DNA of 64,000 nt from Cydia pomonella (GCF_033807575.1 NC_084726.1:5890001-5954000), one strand, 5' to 3'. Shown: positions 21,180 through 33,085, numbered from the stretch's first letter. Notes: generated by a model not told the origin, from the letters alone. Translations and numbers: made by a program.

Positions 21180-21302
21180 TATTTAGGGTTCTCGAGGGTC
21201 GGCAACGCTAGTGGCTCCTCTGATGTTGCTTATGTCCATGGGCGACGATGACCGCTTCCCATCAGGCGGCTCGTCTGCTCGTTTGCTTTCACATAAAAAA
21301 AT
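21180..21302 (-). mobile_element. Common interspersed repeat (CGTTTGC/CATCAGGCGG family)
   Basis: GGGTCGGCAACGC, ATGGGCGACGATGACCG, CCCATCAGGCGGCTCGTCTG, then CGTTTGC. It shares this order with copies at 24135, 26430, 26755, 32880, 42590, 43030, 51375 and 63505. I recognise it as a lepidopteran LINE/SINE-type 3' region. Confidence 0.6.
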
Positions 21303-21434
21303 AGAAGCACTTATTAATTACCTCTTAAAGTTGGGGACCATACTTAGTTACTAGACTATAGGTACTTAGTTGGATTTGGTTCCTACAAATATCGTAAAAG
21401 CCAGCCGAGTTTTTTTTTCTAAATTAATTCATAA

Positions 21435-21620
21435 ACCTACAATACAATACAAATCATCTTTATTGCACAACCTCAAAATAACATTTACAGAGAGGCATAA
21501 TACATGAAGACAGAGGTGATAAACTGATAACCTACCCTACTTACCCTCCTACCTACTCTCCGTTCGAAATCCCACACTCAACGGAACAAGGGAAGTTGCG
21601 ATGATCATTAGCTGCTTCCG
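21435..21620 (-). mobile_element. Probable retroposon 3' tail
   Basis: On the minus strand, sequence ends in TGCAATAAAGATGATTTG followed by TATTGTATTGTA. An AATAAA plus short tandem tail is typical of retroposon 3' ends. The body is not identified. Confidence 0.45.
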
Positions 21621-21854
21621 AGATAAGTTAATATAAATAAGAATGGTTAACAAAAGTCCAGGAATAACCGCCTGGTGAGTGTGGATGGATTTGGAACCTA
21701 CCTAAGTGTTGAGGCGGGGGCGGATTATTTATTATTAGAAATTTGTGCGAACTATAGAATAATGCGAATATTTCGATGAACAAATAAATATAGGTATAGA
21801 ATAAAGTAAAAAGTCATAGGTACCTTATCTAGGTGGATTAAAAAAAAAGCTTAA

Positions 21855-22458
21855 GAGTCCGCACTCACAGCAAGCTCGGCCGAATTTCACCTTCCCATAC
21901 GGAGTTACGTTCTCATTTTAAAACTACGTATTAGATGTCTCACTAAAATACTGAATTATTTTACAATAGTTTATTTATCTTTGAGTTTTTACAATTAAAA
22001 CAATTCAAATCCTTCATTTAATCGCTTGAGTTTTTCCTCTCAGTCGTAATCTAACTGTCAATGTCACATTTTACCAAAACCGCGGCAAAACTATCTGTTA
22101 CTTGTCAAACACTTGACAAAATAAAACTAAAACATCGTTCAAGATATCCTTAATATCTAACATTAGTGTTGGATTGTAATTAAACTTTGCACATATAATG
22201 ACATGTGGTATATCAATGCCTGTAAGCTCCGGCTTATAAAACAAACGAAATAGAGCAAAAACAAGTTTTGTATTAAACATTTAAATTCGCTGTATAATTT
22301 TTTTTAACTATGGCATATGAAGCTACATAAATTAATTAAAGGCCTTTGATATAACTTGTATCCAATTGTAAGTACAAAGTTTCAGAGCAGTCTGGCTAGT
22401 CGTTATAGAATGAGAGTGTAACTACGTTTGTATGGAGAACAGAGCTTCTTGCGGACTC
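21855..22458. mobile_element. 604-bp TTAA-flanked inverted-repeat element
   Basis: GAGTCCGCACTCACAGCAAG at the left pairs with TTCTTGCGGACTC at the right, and the arms continue through a CATACGGAGTTACG / CGTAACTAC-like segment for about 75 bp. TTAA lies on both sides (21851-21854 and 22459-22462), the piggyBac-type target. There is no transposase. Confidence 0.65.
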
Positions 22459-22578
22459 TTAAATAGCGTCACGATATTATAAGTAGATAAGGTAGGTATT
22501 GCAGATGTAGGTACATAGGTGATTTTCCTAGACTGAAGAAGATATTACGTACCAATTTAAGTGAAAAAATTAGACTTA

Positions 22579-22791
22579 GGGTCTGTTTCACAATGTCCAG
22601 ATAAAATCCTGAATAAGTTACTTGCCTTTGCCACTTATACGACGAATAAAGTCATCGTTGGCGTTTCATAATGTTCAAATAAGTTTTGGTAGATAAAGTG
22701 CTAAGTTTTGCAGGAAGTTTCAACTGGCAGTTATTTTTTTTTTTGTTAATTAGCTATCCAATACTTTACTTTGAAATTGTGAAACAGGCCC
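22579..22791. mobile_element. 213-bp MITE with GGGTCTGTTTCACAAT ends
   Basis: GGGTCTGTTTCACAATGTCC at the left matches the reversed right end GGGCCTGTTTCACAATTTCA. TA lies on both sides (22577-22578 and 22792-22793). Non-coding. Confidence 0.75.
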
Positions 22792-22799
22792 TAAGGTAA

Positions 22800-23760
22800 A
22801 GCCTGACCAGTAATATATGATCACGCGCCATATTGCAGAATTTCATTGGAACTAAATTTTTCATACTAAACTGAACTGTCACCCTATACATGAGAATAAC
22901 AGCGCCCTCTTGACAGTGATAATATATTTCTAATCGGGCTTTAACTCTGTGTCTAGAAGTTTGTTTCAAACTTTATCATCTCACCATCATTTCCAATTAA
23001 AATCACCCTAAAAGATAAAAAGAACGCCGATAACGGTTAAAATTTAAAAGTGTTCCTTTTTTAAAGCTATGACAGTTGAGAGCTCCGACGAGCTGACATC
23101 TTCCTTTTTCAAATGACTAAGGAGATTATTTTCCTGCTCTGTGAGGGAAATTATTTTCTACTTTTTCGGTAAGGAACGAAATGTTAGGTCCTTAATTAGA
23201 GTTCCCAGTTTTTGGTAATTGAGAAATAGGATTTTTTTTTGAAAACATATGTTTATTAACGTTATTTATACCTAAATTAAAAGCTTTAAAGTTATTTGTT
23301 ACTGAGAAAGTACCTATGCACTGTAGTTAATTCCAGTTTTTAAGGTAGCTCTCAAAATTTTTCGTTTTCTATTATGGTTTTCGTTAAATTACGACGACCG
23401 GTACACTCGGTCAAGTGATTTAAACTTAGTAGTGGTAAATAAATATGTGTATCACTATACCCTGCCTGATGGCGTACAAAAACTTGAATAATTTCCTTAC
23501 ATACTAACATGCGAAATCTACATTAATACCTAGTTATTATTAATATTGAAAGTCATGTAAAATCATAAGCATTAAAATTATACAGCTATAATTCAGTAAT
23601 AGTGTAAAAACAATTTATCAATTTAAAATGTCAATAGTTAATGCTTAAACTGATTTAGGGGTAACATTCTAAAATGGACAGACAATTTGTTATAGTTCAT
23701 ACTAGCTAAGCAGAGTTTTGCGCAACACAACACACACATAACATAAAATACTAACAAAAT
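22800..23760. other. AT-rich stretch, no recognised feature
   Basis: Mostly A/T-rich sequence with short homopolymers. No domain-bearing frame and no clear repeat ends were found. Confidence 0.4.
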
Positions 23761-23762
23761 TT

Positions 23763-23930
23763 ACGGGTGGAAAACGTCCGTCTGGGCGTTCCAGATACCG
23801 CTGGAGTGACGAAGTCCTAAAAGACCTGTTCGCCCTCTGAATACCCCACTGGCGTGAAGTGGCGCAGGATAGGGCAGAGTGGCGCTCTCTTTTGTCAGAG
23901 GCCAAGATGACTTCACGATGTTCAGCCATC
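23763..23930 (+). pseudogene. RTE-clade LINE C-terminal fragment
   Basis: Encodes GGKRPSGRSRYRWSDEVLKD, then LFAL-stop-IPHWREVAQDRAEWRS and LLSEAK. The in-frame stop shows decay. The nearly identical, longer copy is at 45240-45870. Confidence 0.75.
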
Positions 23931-24134
23931 TAGTTAAACGTTGCGATCAATGACTTGTCTGTTTGTTCTTCAGTCAACTAATTAGCTGGCTAATTTAACC
24001 AGTTGGCTGCGACATACATGTTGCGAGTAAAAAACATCCACGTCGTCTGTCAGCATAAAACCTTATATCAATTACAGTATAAGAAATAATAGGGCTTGCT
24101 TCAAATAGTTCATAGAATCAGGCGTTACTTTGAG

Positions 24135-24305
24135 GAAATCCATTTTTTTTTTAATACCACGACGGTGGCAAACAAGCATACGGCCCGCCTGATGGTAAGC
24201 AGTCATCGCAGCCTATGGACGCCTGCAACTGCAGAGGTGTTACATGCGCGTTGCCGACCCTTTTAAAAGCCTGTACACTCCTTTTTTGAAGAACCCCATA
24301 CTGTA
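24135..24305 (+). mobile_element. Common interspersed repeat (CAAACAAGCATACGGCCCG family)
   Basis: GGTGGCAAACAAGCATACGG, CCCGCCTGATGGTAAGCAG, GCCTATGGACGCCTGCAACT, GCGCGTTGCCGACCC, then CTCCTTTTTTGAAGAACC. It is a full-order copy of the family. Confidence 0.65.
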
Positions 24306-24369
24306 TAATTCAAACAAAAAATATTACTTTGCTTATCCGCGAAAAGAAATAACGTGCTAGTCAATCAGT

Positions 24370-24455
24370 GCTAACCCGTTATACTTCTTTATACTTTACA
24401 TTAATTGCATGTAAAAATACGCAAGTAAGTATAACGGGAATAACGGGTTAGTAGC
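24370..24455. repeat. 86-bp foldback
   Basis: GCTAACCCGTTATACTT pairs with AAGTATAACGGGAATAACGG then GTTAGTAGC. The right arm carries an extra ACGGGAAT unit. Confidence 0.5.
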
Positions 24456-24469
24456 ATGCATAGCAAGGG

Positions 24470-25480
24470 CTTGCTTCACATAAACAATATTTAGGTAAAT
24501 TGTATAAATTGTTAAACAGACACATGTAAAACATAATATATAGTAATTGTTAATTTCTCATGAAAACCCTACACCTGTGATATAAGCATGTGTATTACGT
24601 ACCCGCTGTAGGCGCTTAAAAGTACGTGGTCCAGCCCTGTTTAAAGCAGGACAATCTCAAATCCCTTTCCCGACCCCGAACCTTTTTACCCACAAGACCC
24701 TTTTAAAAACAAAGGTGTCGACAAGACTTAACTTTGTAAAAACGTGAACGAATGTTTTTGTCAGGATAGCTAGGGTCGAATAAATGGGTGAAACAAATGG
24801 CTCGTTTGTAAAATGTAGCTTGTGTTCATTAAGAAGGAAGAATAGCTTTGCGATCCTAATAATCTTAACGATACTTCTAAGATCCATTTCGGGAGAAAAC
24901 TGTTTTCACTAACTGAATCTTAACAAATAAATCACTTTGATTTTGATGTCGATTGCTTCAGCATAATATATTCTCGGTTTATGGGTTTCGCATAAAAAAA
25001 TAGTGCTATACGTCCCTCTTAAACCGCTGTCTATAGAAACTGTTAACTGTTCAAAATGTTATTTGTTTTAGAAGAAGGCAAAGTTGTTGTGTGACTCCTC
25101 GTGCTAATATAGATACCCGAGCTAGCTAATAATTTCAAAATTGAACTACAAGCGTAGCGAGTGGCTCGAAAAGTGGAAACTTGAGCGTGGTGAGGGTTTC
25201 CAGGCACGGGGCTTAAACAAACTTCGCTTCCGAGTAAAAAATGAAAATGTTCACCACACCATAAAGGAATACTCATTAAAATATTACAAATCAAATCTAA
25301 ATGAACACAATTGAATATTTATCATTTACAGTTATCACTTAAAAGTCAATTCCACTAGTCAACATGAGGAAACAACTCAAAATTTGCATCACAATAGTTT
25401 GCCACTCTTGTGGATAAAATGCTACCTACTTGTCAATTTTTGAAGAAAAATTTTACTAGCCGGTGTGGTGAAGTAGTTAT
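24470..25480. other. Non-coding stretch
   Basis: No transposon end, tRNA-like box or domain-bearing frame recognised. The 76- and 83-codon frames on the minus strand have no recognisable motif. Confidence 0.35.
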
Positions 25481-25483
25481 TAA

Positions 25484-25690
25484 CAATACAAGTGCAGAAA
25501 ATAGGAAATTCACAACGAGTGGTGATAAATTAAAATACGACCGAAGGGAGTGTTATATCGACATTGCGAACTACCTTTTCTCACGTGTATCGTACAAAGT
25601 TTTACAGTACATATGGCTCTTTAAAGTTTCGATATATGCACGGAAAGTGCTCATTCCAAAGCCGAAAAGTAGCGCCATATGTACTGTAAA
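25484..25690 (+). repeat. Double-hairpin repeat, GACCGAAGGGAGTG family, copy 2
   Basis: ATACAAGTGCAGAAAATAGG, AATACGACCGAAGGGAGTG, CACGTGTATCGTAC, then TTTTACAGTACATATGG paired with CCATATGTACTGTAAAA. It has the same order as 11411-11641. The 136-codon frame across it is incidental. Confidence 0.65.
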
Positions 25691-26429
25691 ATCTATTTCT
25701 CTAGCGATCCTCCTCCACAAGTTCATACATTTCGTTCGTAATTTCTCACCGCGCGTGTTCGTTGAGATAAAAGCCGTCTATTCACGAACCGCTTTATATT
25801 TGTCTCCGTTGTTCGCTTAGTACATACATTAGGAATGTACGTAAGATTGAAACTGGTAGAGAAATAGGAGTTTGAACTTTGTGAATTGCTATAGTCAGGA
25901 CAGCCAATATGTGCCTATTGAGCTAGATATTAGCTACTCCAAGTAATTAGATTTCTGTGCTGCTTTACCCCTTCGTGTGCTGAATTCCCGCAGCGGGAGG
26001 GAAATAAAATGGCCACGTCTGTCGGCCTCCATTATGTACACTGACACATCTATCGGGGGTTGGGCGGATTTCTATAAACATAAAAGTTTGTTGATGATAC
26101 TGATCAACTGTAGCTTATCCTTGCCTAATGATATCGCATTGTTATATGTTAGAGCAGTGCAGGACCTATTTTTGGCACTCAATTTTCGATCAAGAGAGGG
26201 TTACTAAAAATGTCCCGCACCGGGACACCAGCAGACGCGCCGATATTCCTCACTTCTGCCGCTTCTGCTAAGTGTATTCTGTGTATTTTCTAATCGAACA
26301 AACTTTACGATCTTGTATAATAACGAATTAACGTGTAAATATAGTGTAAAGTCCAAATTGCTCTATATATGGTTACGTAGACGTGATCATTTTAGGGTAA
26401 AAAAGAAAAGAAAAAGAGAAAGAGAAGAA

Positions 26430-26560
26430 AATAGCGTACTCACATCTTGAAGGCCGGCAACGCATTACTAATCCCTCTGGTGTGGCGGGTGTCCATAGGC
26501 GACGGTAATCCCATCAGGCGATTTGTCTGCTCGTTTGCCTCCTATATCTTAAAAAAGCCA
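26430..26560 (-). mobile_element. Common interspersed repeat (CATCAGGCG/CGTTTGC family)
   Basis: GCGTACTCACATCTTGAAGG, CCGGCAACGC, TGTCCATAGGCGACGG, TCCCATCAGGCGATTTGTCT, CTCGTTTGCCTCC. Minus-strand copy. Confidence 0.6.
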
Positions 26561-26754
26561 AATCTTTTGGATTTTTAATCGGTGTTTATACATAATTATA
26601 TTTTGGTATATTTATATATGTATGCGTAATCTCATAACCATTTAGTAACGCCGGAACTTGAACTGTTGAGTGACTCATCAAAATATTAGATTTGCTACAG
26701 TAGGTTTTTTGGCATAGATCCATTTTTAATAAACATCGCTATGTGAACCGTTTT

Positions 26755-27245
26755 GTTTTTCTTATTCCACGAAGGTGATGAACAAGCATACGGCCCGCCT
26801 GATGGTATGCAGTCACCGTAGCCTATTGACGCCTAATATATGCGCGTTGTCGACTTTTTAAAAAACTGTACACTCATTTTTTGAAGAACCTCATACTGTA
26901 GACCCTCGGGAAAACCTCGTCAGGAAGCTCATTCCACAGCCAAAGCGTCCGCGGAAGGAAGTTCCTCTTTAACCGCATAGTGCGCGACCATTTAGGTTCT
27001 AAGGTGTGAGGATCGCCGACGGCGAGGGGTGCGTTGATAGAAAGTAGACGTGGGCATCATGTTCATTAATTCTTCAGAGCACAACCCATTGTACAAGCGG
27101 TAGAACTGTACCTCTAGTGTAAATTTATTCGATAGCGTAACGTGATGTATGCGTTTGCGTTGTCTCATTTTGTATGGGATTTTGAGTTTCCAAAACGTTC
27201 CGCTTTGCACGCTGTTTCTAAAACCCATACTAAATGACACTTAAC
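26755..27245 (+). mobile_element. Long copy of the CAAGCATACGGCCCG repeat
   Basis: GAACAAGCATACGGCCCGCC, TGATGGTATGCAGTCACCG, TGCGCGTTGTCGAC, then a right part with AGGAAGCTCATTCCACAGCC and GTGAGGATCGCCGACGGCG. It is the longest copy in the window and extends about 300 bp beyond the shared core. No intact frame. Confidence 0.55.
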
Positions 27246-27249
27246 GCAA

Positions 27250-28145
27250 ACGCGTAACATAACGTCACGAAATCGAATGGGCTCTGTAGAACACACACAA
27301 GAAGGCAAAGTTAGTCACTAAATTAAATTGTAAGATATTATAACTACCTACAGATATGGCATATCTACCCTAAAATAATAAAAAAAATGCATACAACGTC
27401 ACGGCAGCGTCGGCAGCACACACACAGAATTTGTTTATTGTTTACATACACCTCTCGCTTGCGTCAGATGCGACTAAGAACAACTTGTGCTATCGTTACA
27501 AAGTAGGTGCTTCAGTTTTCAAACACTTAACCTATCTATATAATATCATTGTTTTCTACTGACCTAAATAAAATCAAACAACTAAAGGGTTGAGTTTAAA
27601 ATTTATGACTACACAAATTCAAAAGGTCAGTGGGTTAACGAAATAAAGAACCGCATTTAAAACCATTGTCACCTGACCGCAGATTTGTTAAAAGCATTTT
27701 TAATGGCCCGACGCGGGACAAAGGAAATGAATTATGGCCCGAAAACGCCTTTTAATTGTGGATTGGCCGAAAACCGAAAATTGACCGAGAATTATTTGCA
27801 CAGGCATACAGTAGTTCGAACGCAAGTGGAATTTGTTGCTAGAAAAATAGTTGCAGTAGAAACTTAGCCTGGCCTAGTGCCTGGTGTACAAGCGTGTATG
27901 TAGGTATAGCGTCGCGTAGTGGCGAGTATAGACATACATATAGATAATTTCTTGCATAAGTATCTCCTGAAACAGGAGTTCGAGTAGCGTATGGACGCCA
28001 CTTAAATAATGATGGCATTATTCTTTATACATTATTGAGTATGTATAAAATTTATAGTAGTATATTAATTACATAAATTTTAGTAATTTATCACTTCTTT
28101 TCGATAGTTCTAATAAATATCATCTTTGCACCATTTTTAAGTCTC
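27250..28145. other. Non-coding stretch
   Basis: No recognised repeat. A 60-codon plus-strand frame at 27685-27867 has no recognisable motif. Confidence 0.35.
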
Positions 28146-28149
28146 TGTA

Positions 28150-28255
28150 TAGCCCGATGGTTGACTGGTAGAGAATACTATTAGGCAGTAAATCCGCCAT
28201 TTGTACATTAATATTTTTTGTATTTTGTCCAATAAAGTTTAAATAAATAATTATG
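28150..28255 (+). mobile_element. LINE 3' end with AATAAAGTTTAAATAAATAA tail, copy 2
   Basis: GGTTGACTGGTAGAGAATAC, AGTAAATCCGCCATTTGTAC, then CAATAAAGTTTAAATAAATA. Matches 10970-11105 (minus) and 46875-46960. Confidence 0.65.
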
Positions 28256-28284
28256 TACTTAAATAGTTAAATAAACCTCCATAA

Positions 28285-28365
28285 GACAGGAACAAATATT
28301 TGTGATAAACCTGGGAGCTTCGTAGGCAGGGTCACTACCGACTACGCAAGCAGGCCGTTAAAAAG
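28285..28365 (-). mobile_element. tRNA-derived SINE fragment (family alpha)
   Basis: CTTCGTAGGCAGGGTCACTA is the reverse of the SINE head seen in full at 52740-52985 and 61412-61592. GGAACAAATATTTGTG is the reverse of the adjoining body. Degraded. Confidence 0.5.
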
Positions 28366-28919
28366 CTTTTAAGTCACTTAAATACTATAAGCTCGATCTA
28401 TTTCTCTTAAAACCACAATGACAGACATATTACCTAACTATTAACACACACCGCTGTTTACGGGAGCCAAAAACTCTACACAACCCCAGGAAGGGTTGCT
28501 CCGATCATTACAAAGATAAGATAGATATATCCTGTAGATATATTATTATGGTAAACATGGAAATGCTATCAACACTATTCTACTTGTTTTACACGCTAAT
28601 CCTTTCAACGGTAGGGCTTCAAAGTCGTTTGATTTGTGTTGTATTTACATTATACAATCCTGAAATAACTCTGTTTAACAAAGGAGTGCCGACTGCTTTA
28701 GTGCTATTAACCCGGGACTATAGATAAAAAAAAACATTTGCAAGAACATTAAGGTAAATTTACGATTTAACTCACGTATTTTTAGTCAATCGTGCGACAT
28801 GTATCGGAGAGGCTATTATCTATATAGTGCAAGTGGATGTCATTCCAGAATCTAGATCAGAGCCCAACTGGGGAAGTACCTCCACCTTACAGAAAACCGA
28901 AGTCAAATAACACTAGACC

Positions 28920-29145
28920 CTACTCATAGGCGACTGCCATCTGACCTTCCAACCCAGAGGGTAAACTAGGCCTTATTGGGATTAGTCCGGTTTCCTCACG
29001 ATGTTTTCCTTCACCGAAAAACGACTGGTAAATAAGGAATGCTATTTCGTACTTAAGCTCCGAAAAATTAATTGGCACCGGGGTTTGAACCCGCGACCTC
29101 CGGATTGCAAGTAGCGCGCTCTTATCGCTAGGCCACCAGCGCCTT
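28920..29145 (-). mobile_element. tRNA-derived SINE (family beta), copy 1
   Basis: On the minus strand: GGCGCTGGTGGCCTAGCGAT (A-box side), CGGAGGTCGCGGGTTCAAAC (B box GGTTCAAAC), then a body with AAAACATCGTGAGGAAACCG and CTAGTTTACCCTCTGGGTTG. The RNA polymerase III boxes are well preserved, but anticodon-arm pairing is not tRNA-like, so this is a SINE rather than a tRNA gene. Confidence 0.8.
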
Positions 29146-29149
29146 ATTA

Positions 29150-30150
29150 TTATTTACCTATTTATTCTTGGAATCTGTAATTCATATTAAATTTGTTAAC
29201 CCTTTTCCAGGCAAAGTAGGATTTATCGACCACATACGCGCCAATAGAATTTCAACTTTATTAAATTCCGATTAAAGGTTCAAATTAGATTACACGTTCG
29301 GAAAATGAGACTTGCCTTCAAATGAATCATCAAAGGTGGATTGGGAAATCCTTGTGCGGCCTGTAAAAGGGTTAAGAGCATGGTATCAAGATTTAAAAAT
29401 TTTGGAAAATTTACTTAAGTAAGTACCTACTAATATTATTTCTCATATTTATCTTATTATTTATATTTGTTTGTTCCTATTAAATAATATTTTTTGGTAA
29501 ATAATTATCAAAACGACTTATAGTATAATAAATCTTAACTAAAGAAAAATAAATGATCTTGTTTTCATAGTTATTATTCATACGTCATATACATTGTTTT
29601 TTTACAAGCTAGAATAATCGGAATTATTTCTGCAATCAAATGAAAATTGAATAAAGATATAGTCGTTTATTGAGTAGACTGAAACACGGTTTAAGTATAA
29701 AATGAACCTACTGTAAATACTGTTTCTCTTATAACATTTTCATGGATTTGGCTGAATCTAAGCGTTTAATACTAAAACGATTTAAACGCCCACACTGTTT
29801 TTAATAAAAAGTCTTTTTTCCTCTAGTTGATTGGGAGATATTTTATTCGCAAAGGTTGAAGGTCGCTCTGCCTATGGGATTCCGGATTTAATAAGTCTGC
29901 GTAAAAGGATTTTGTATGAAAATTAAATTTGTGAGTTCCGTTATGGTTTTTGGTGGAAATTCACCCTTTATTTTTGTACGTTACATATTACATGATTTAA
30001 TCCCGTATTTCCTCCTAAGTCCCGTGTTCCTTTTAAAAGGACAAAATCGAATCGAATTTTGAAATATAACGGAACAGAAGAAGGTTCCAAATTCGAAAGC
30101 GCAAAAATGACTGGATTTTAGGAGAAAGCTAATAACTATTCATAATGTCG
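29150..30150. other. AT-rich stretch, no recognised feature
   Basis: No terminal repeats, pol III boxes or domain-bearing frame seen. Confidence 0.4.
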
Positions 30151-30225
30151 GTACCCAGAGAATAAAATGGGGACTACACGTTCGTATGAAAAAGTAATCG
30201 TCCACTTTTCTCTTAAGGCTCGTAG
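30150..30225. repeat. Half copy of the TTAAGAGG/CGTAGTCC element
   Basis: AGAGAATAAAATGGGGACTA, CGTTCGTATGAAAAAGT, TTTCTCTTAAGG. It resembles the right arm of the 44909-45950 element. Confidence 0.4.
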
Positions 30226-30545
30226 ATTCGTGTTCTCTCACTCTCACTGAGCATAAGTGTGAACGAGATGGATGTGCATGCTCGGCACCGCAAATATCAT
30301 GTTTTTGAATTTTAATTTGTTGTAAGCTTTAATAAAAAAGAGTATTCGATGAGTTCTATCAAAATAAAATTGCGTATATTTAGAAGCAATCTTCATATTT
30401 TTAGCTTTTGTGTAAAAATTGTTATAAATTTTTCAAGTGCGTTTGTGACTTACATAAGTTACATATGTTCGGGGTTCTATTGTATCGAGCGAAAGTCAAA
30501 AAATCAGGATTCGAATCGATGACGTCCCTAGAGAAAATTCTCAAG
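30225..30545 (+). repeat. GAGATGGATGTGCATGCTCGG repeat, copy 2
   Basis: CTCTCACTCTCACTGAGC, GAGATGGATGTGCATGCTCG, AAAATAAAATTGCGTAT, then GACGTCCCTAGAGAAAAT. The same order as 9810-10145. Confidence 0.65.
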
Positions 30546-30556
30546 ATTTTTAACTA

Positions 30557-30803
30557 AATAGGGTATTTAATTGACAGTATTTTAAATAAATAACGAAATA
30601 AAGCACCACAACATTAATAGACAAACTTAGACAGCAGTTATTTTTAGACAATATTAATATTTTATAATTCGTATAGTACTATAAAGAGTGCATAATTTGA
30701 CCGTGACGTCATTTGATAGTGTTTCATATAAATTCCATAGTAGCAAATCGTTTTGACAGCTCGAAAAAAGAAACTGATTTGGGTAGTTGTCAAATACCCT
30801 ATT
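30557..30803. mobile_element. 247-bp MITE with AATAGGGTATTT ends
   Basis: AATAGGGTATTTAATTGACA at the left matches the reversed right end AATAGGGTATTTGACAACTA. TA lies on both sides (30555-30556 and 30804-30805). Non-coding. Confidence 0.7.
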
Positions 30804-30809
30804 TATAAA

Positions 30810-32680
30810 TGGCAACCGTATTGTGTACAACCGTATTGTGGCAAACCGGTATGAATTTTCAAAAACTCCTGAACCTCCGTAGGTTTCATCACACTTGCTC
30901 GAAAAATTGCTTATTTCATGGAGATGTACTGAAGGACAAAGGCCTATTTTAATCCCGTGGGAGTTATGGATTGTGAAAAAAAAGCTTTTTTTTAAATTAT
31001 ATCACTTTTTTATACAAACCAAGTAGCATTAATGAGTTTTACTTTTAAAATAATGACGTTTATTATTTAATATTTTTGTTTATGTTTCAAATTAAATAAT
31101 TCGATTATTTTAACAGCCGTTCAAAATATTTTTACATAATTTTTTATCGTGGCTGAATGCCGAATAGGTCTGTGCCCTCGATGCTAACCTGTCAAGAAAT
31201 TACAAAATGGCGGACGAATGTTTGATTTAAAATTTAGTTTTTTCTTCGCAAGCGTGATGAAAAATATTGTGTGTAACTCCGGGGGTAAGAATATTGTAAA
31301 CTCGGGTCTTTAATTCCCTCGTATCCGAAATTTCACTTACCCCCCTCGTTGCACAATGTACTATTATATGTAGGAAAGCGCAAGCCATTAAAAGTTTTAT
31401 GTCTATCGTAATAAAGTACATTTGTATCACTTTTATAGCGAAGATATCTTAGTCTAGTGAATTAGAGATTCCTGGGGACGAGGGATTGTAGATAAGCCAA
31501 GGGTGATTTATACTTAATCCAGCCTAATCTAATGATTCTGTCCCTTTCTAACGCGTTACTAGCAGTGAATACGAGGGAGATGGAACGATGTAATTCTTAT
31601 CAGCGTGCGTGTTTCGAAGAGCTTTTAAAGTGTGAGTGAGTTTTTGTAAGATGCAAGTTAATCTATATGAATATTTCACCTTGCAAATGCATTTAAGATA
31701 CAGAAATCTCATAAGAAACTAAATCTGTATATAGTGTGTGAATCCAATGCGAGCGATAAATTAAACCAGATCTAGAATTTATCATGTGTGTGCCCTCTGT
31801 TCTTTTCAAAACCCTTTTAAAAACCTTTTTCAATTTAAAAGTAAATAATTTTCACTCTAATAAAGTCATAATTTCTCAAAGAGGACATTCATTACGAACA
31901 TCCTTTTAACTTTCACGAAATATTTAATTTTAAGGGCGTACCAGGAATTTTCACGTTTTAATATAGGGTTATTAAGGGATATCTAATTATTGAACAAGTA
32001 ATTAAAAGGAAATTTGTAATAATTATGCTTTTAAATCGGTTTTCGCTAGAAATGTGCAAGTTTCAGAACATTATTAAAAATTCAGGAACAATCTCGGAAG
32101 TTTCTGAAAACTTACACGAGAATTTAATGCTAGTTTCCAATCAGAAAGATTCTTGTGGGAATCAAAAACTATCTTTTCTCAAGCTTGCAATGAAATGTTG
32201 ACATGACTTCAAATAAAGGAAAAAAAAAACTATATTATTAACTTCATAAAAGCATATCAAATATTCTAATCAATTGCAAACACTATAAAACTTAAAACCT
32301 AAATCTAAAAATAAATAATTAGGTCAAATTAGGTCCAGAAATACATGTAGCGCGATGAGTGAATATTTCTTTTTTTTCTGTTTTAATGTTTGTTTTTTAT
32401 TACTTAGGGGTTGTCAAAAGGGAAACGAACATTTTATTATTTTTGCGCTGCGACGCACAGTTGAGGAGATATAAGAGCCCTATAAAGATTTCTGCTTGAC
32501 TGAAAAAAAAAACTCTTTATAGATCTGTATCTCCCAAACCGTGGATCTTAGCGCAGAAAGAATATATGATTTCTTCCCATTTGTGATGTCCCACGCACTG
32601 AATAACCTGTCACATTAGGACATGAAACAATCATCATTATATTTTTAATATTATTGCAAGTTTGAGAAAAGCACTATACA
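30810..32680. other. Non-coding stretch with weak repeat traces
   Basis: Near 32325-32365, AAATTAGGTCCAGAAATAC and GCGATGAGTGAA recur at 63333-63372 (AAATTAGGTCCGGAAATAC), so part belongs to a dispersed repeat. Nothing else was recognised. Confidence 0.35.
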
Positions 32681-32683
32681 AAT

Positions 32684-32791
32684 CTCGGCGAGAAGCGGGG
32701 TTGCGGGCCGCGTATCCCTATCCGACCTCGCTACGCTCGACGGTCTATATCTACTAGGCCTGCAACCCTTCGTTTCCCGGCCTCTATAGAA
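32684..32791. repeat. CpG-rich foldback
   Basis: CGGCGAGAAGCGGGGTTGCG then GGCC pairs imperfectly with GGCCTGCAACCCTTCGTTTC then CCGG. The loop of about 50 bp contains CGACCTCGCTACGCTCGACG. Confidence 0.45.
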
Positions 32792-32879
32792 ATGTACTAT
32801 TACGAGTTGATTGCTATTTGTAGTAACTATTTGATGTCAAGTTGATTTCATTTACGCTTTGTTTGTGGAATTAGTTCTT

Positions 32880-32965
32880 CAAAAAAAAAAGGATTGTACA
32901 GGTTTTTATAGGATGTAACACTCCTGGAGTTGCATACGTCCATAAACTACTGTGGCCAGTTACGA
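32880..32965 (-). mobile_element. Degraded CAAGCATACGGCCCG-family fragment
   Basis: On the minus strand TTTATGGACGTATGCAACTC, GGAGTGTTACAT, then AACCTGTACAATCCTTTTTT. The order matches 24135-24305 with a deletion. Confidence 0.5.
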
Positions 32966-33085
32966 TGCGGGTCAAAAACGACGATGTAAGCGCGGCGCAT
33001 GGCGGCTAGCTTAAAGATTATCTCCATGTTTTAATCAAACGGTATTAACATAGGGAATATATTTGTTACTGGTAATGTATTCAGT

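Noticed and set aside
25410..25820. 136-codon plus-strand frame
   Set aside because: Spans the double-hairpin repeat, which is non-coding in its other copies.
25977..26207. 76-codon frame with IMYTDTSIGGWAD, reminiscent of an RNase H motif of DIRS-type elements
   Set aside because: Only a dozen residues resemble the motif and no neighbouring RT or recombinase segment is visible, so I do not call a DIRS remnant.
29080..29145. tRNA gene on the minus strand
   Set aside because: A and B boxes are good, but the sequence continues into a SINE body that recurs at 38505, and the cloverleaf is not complete.
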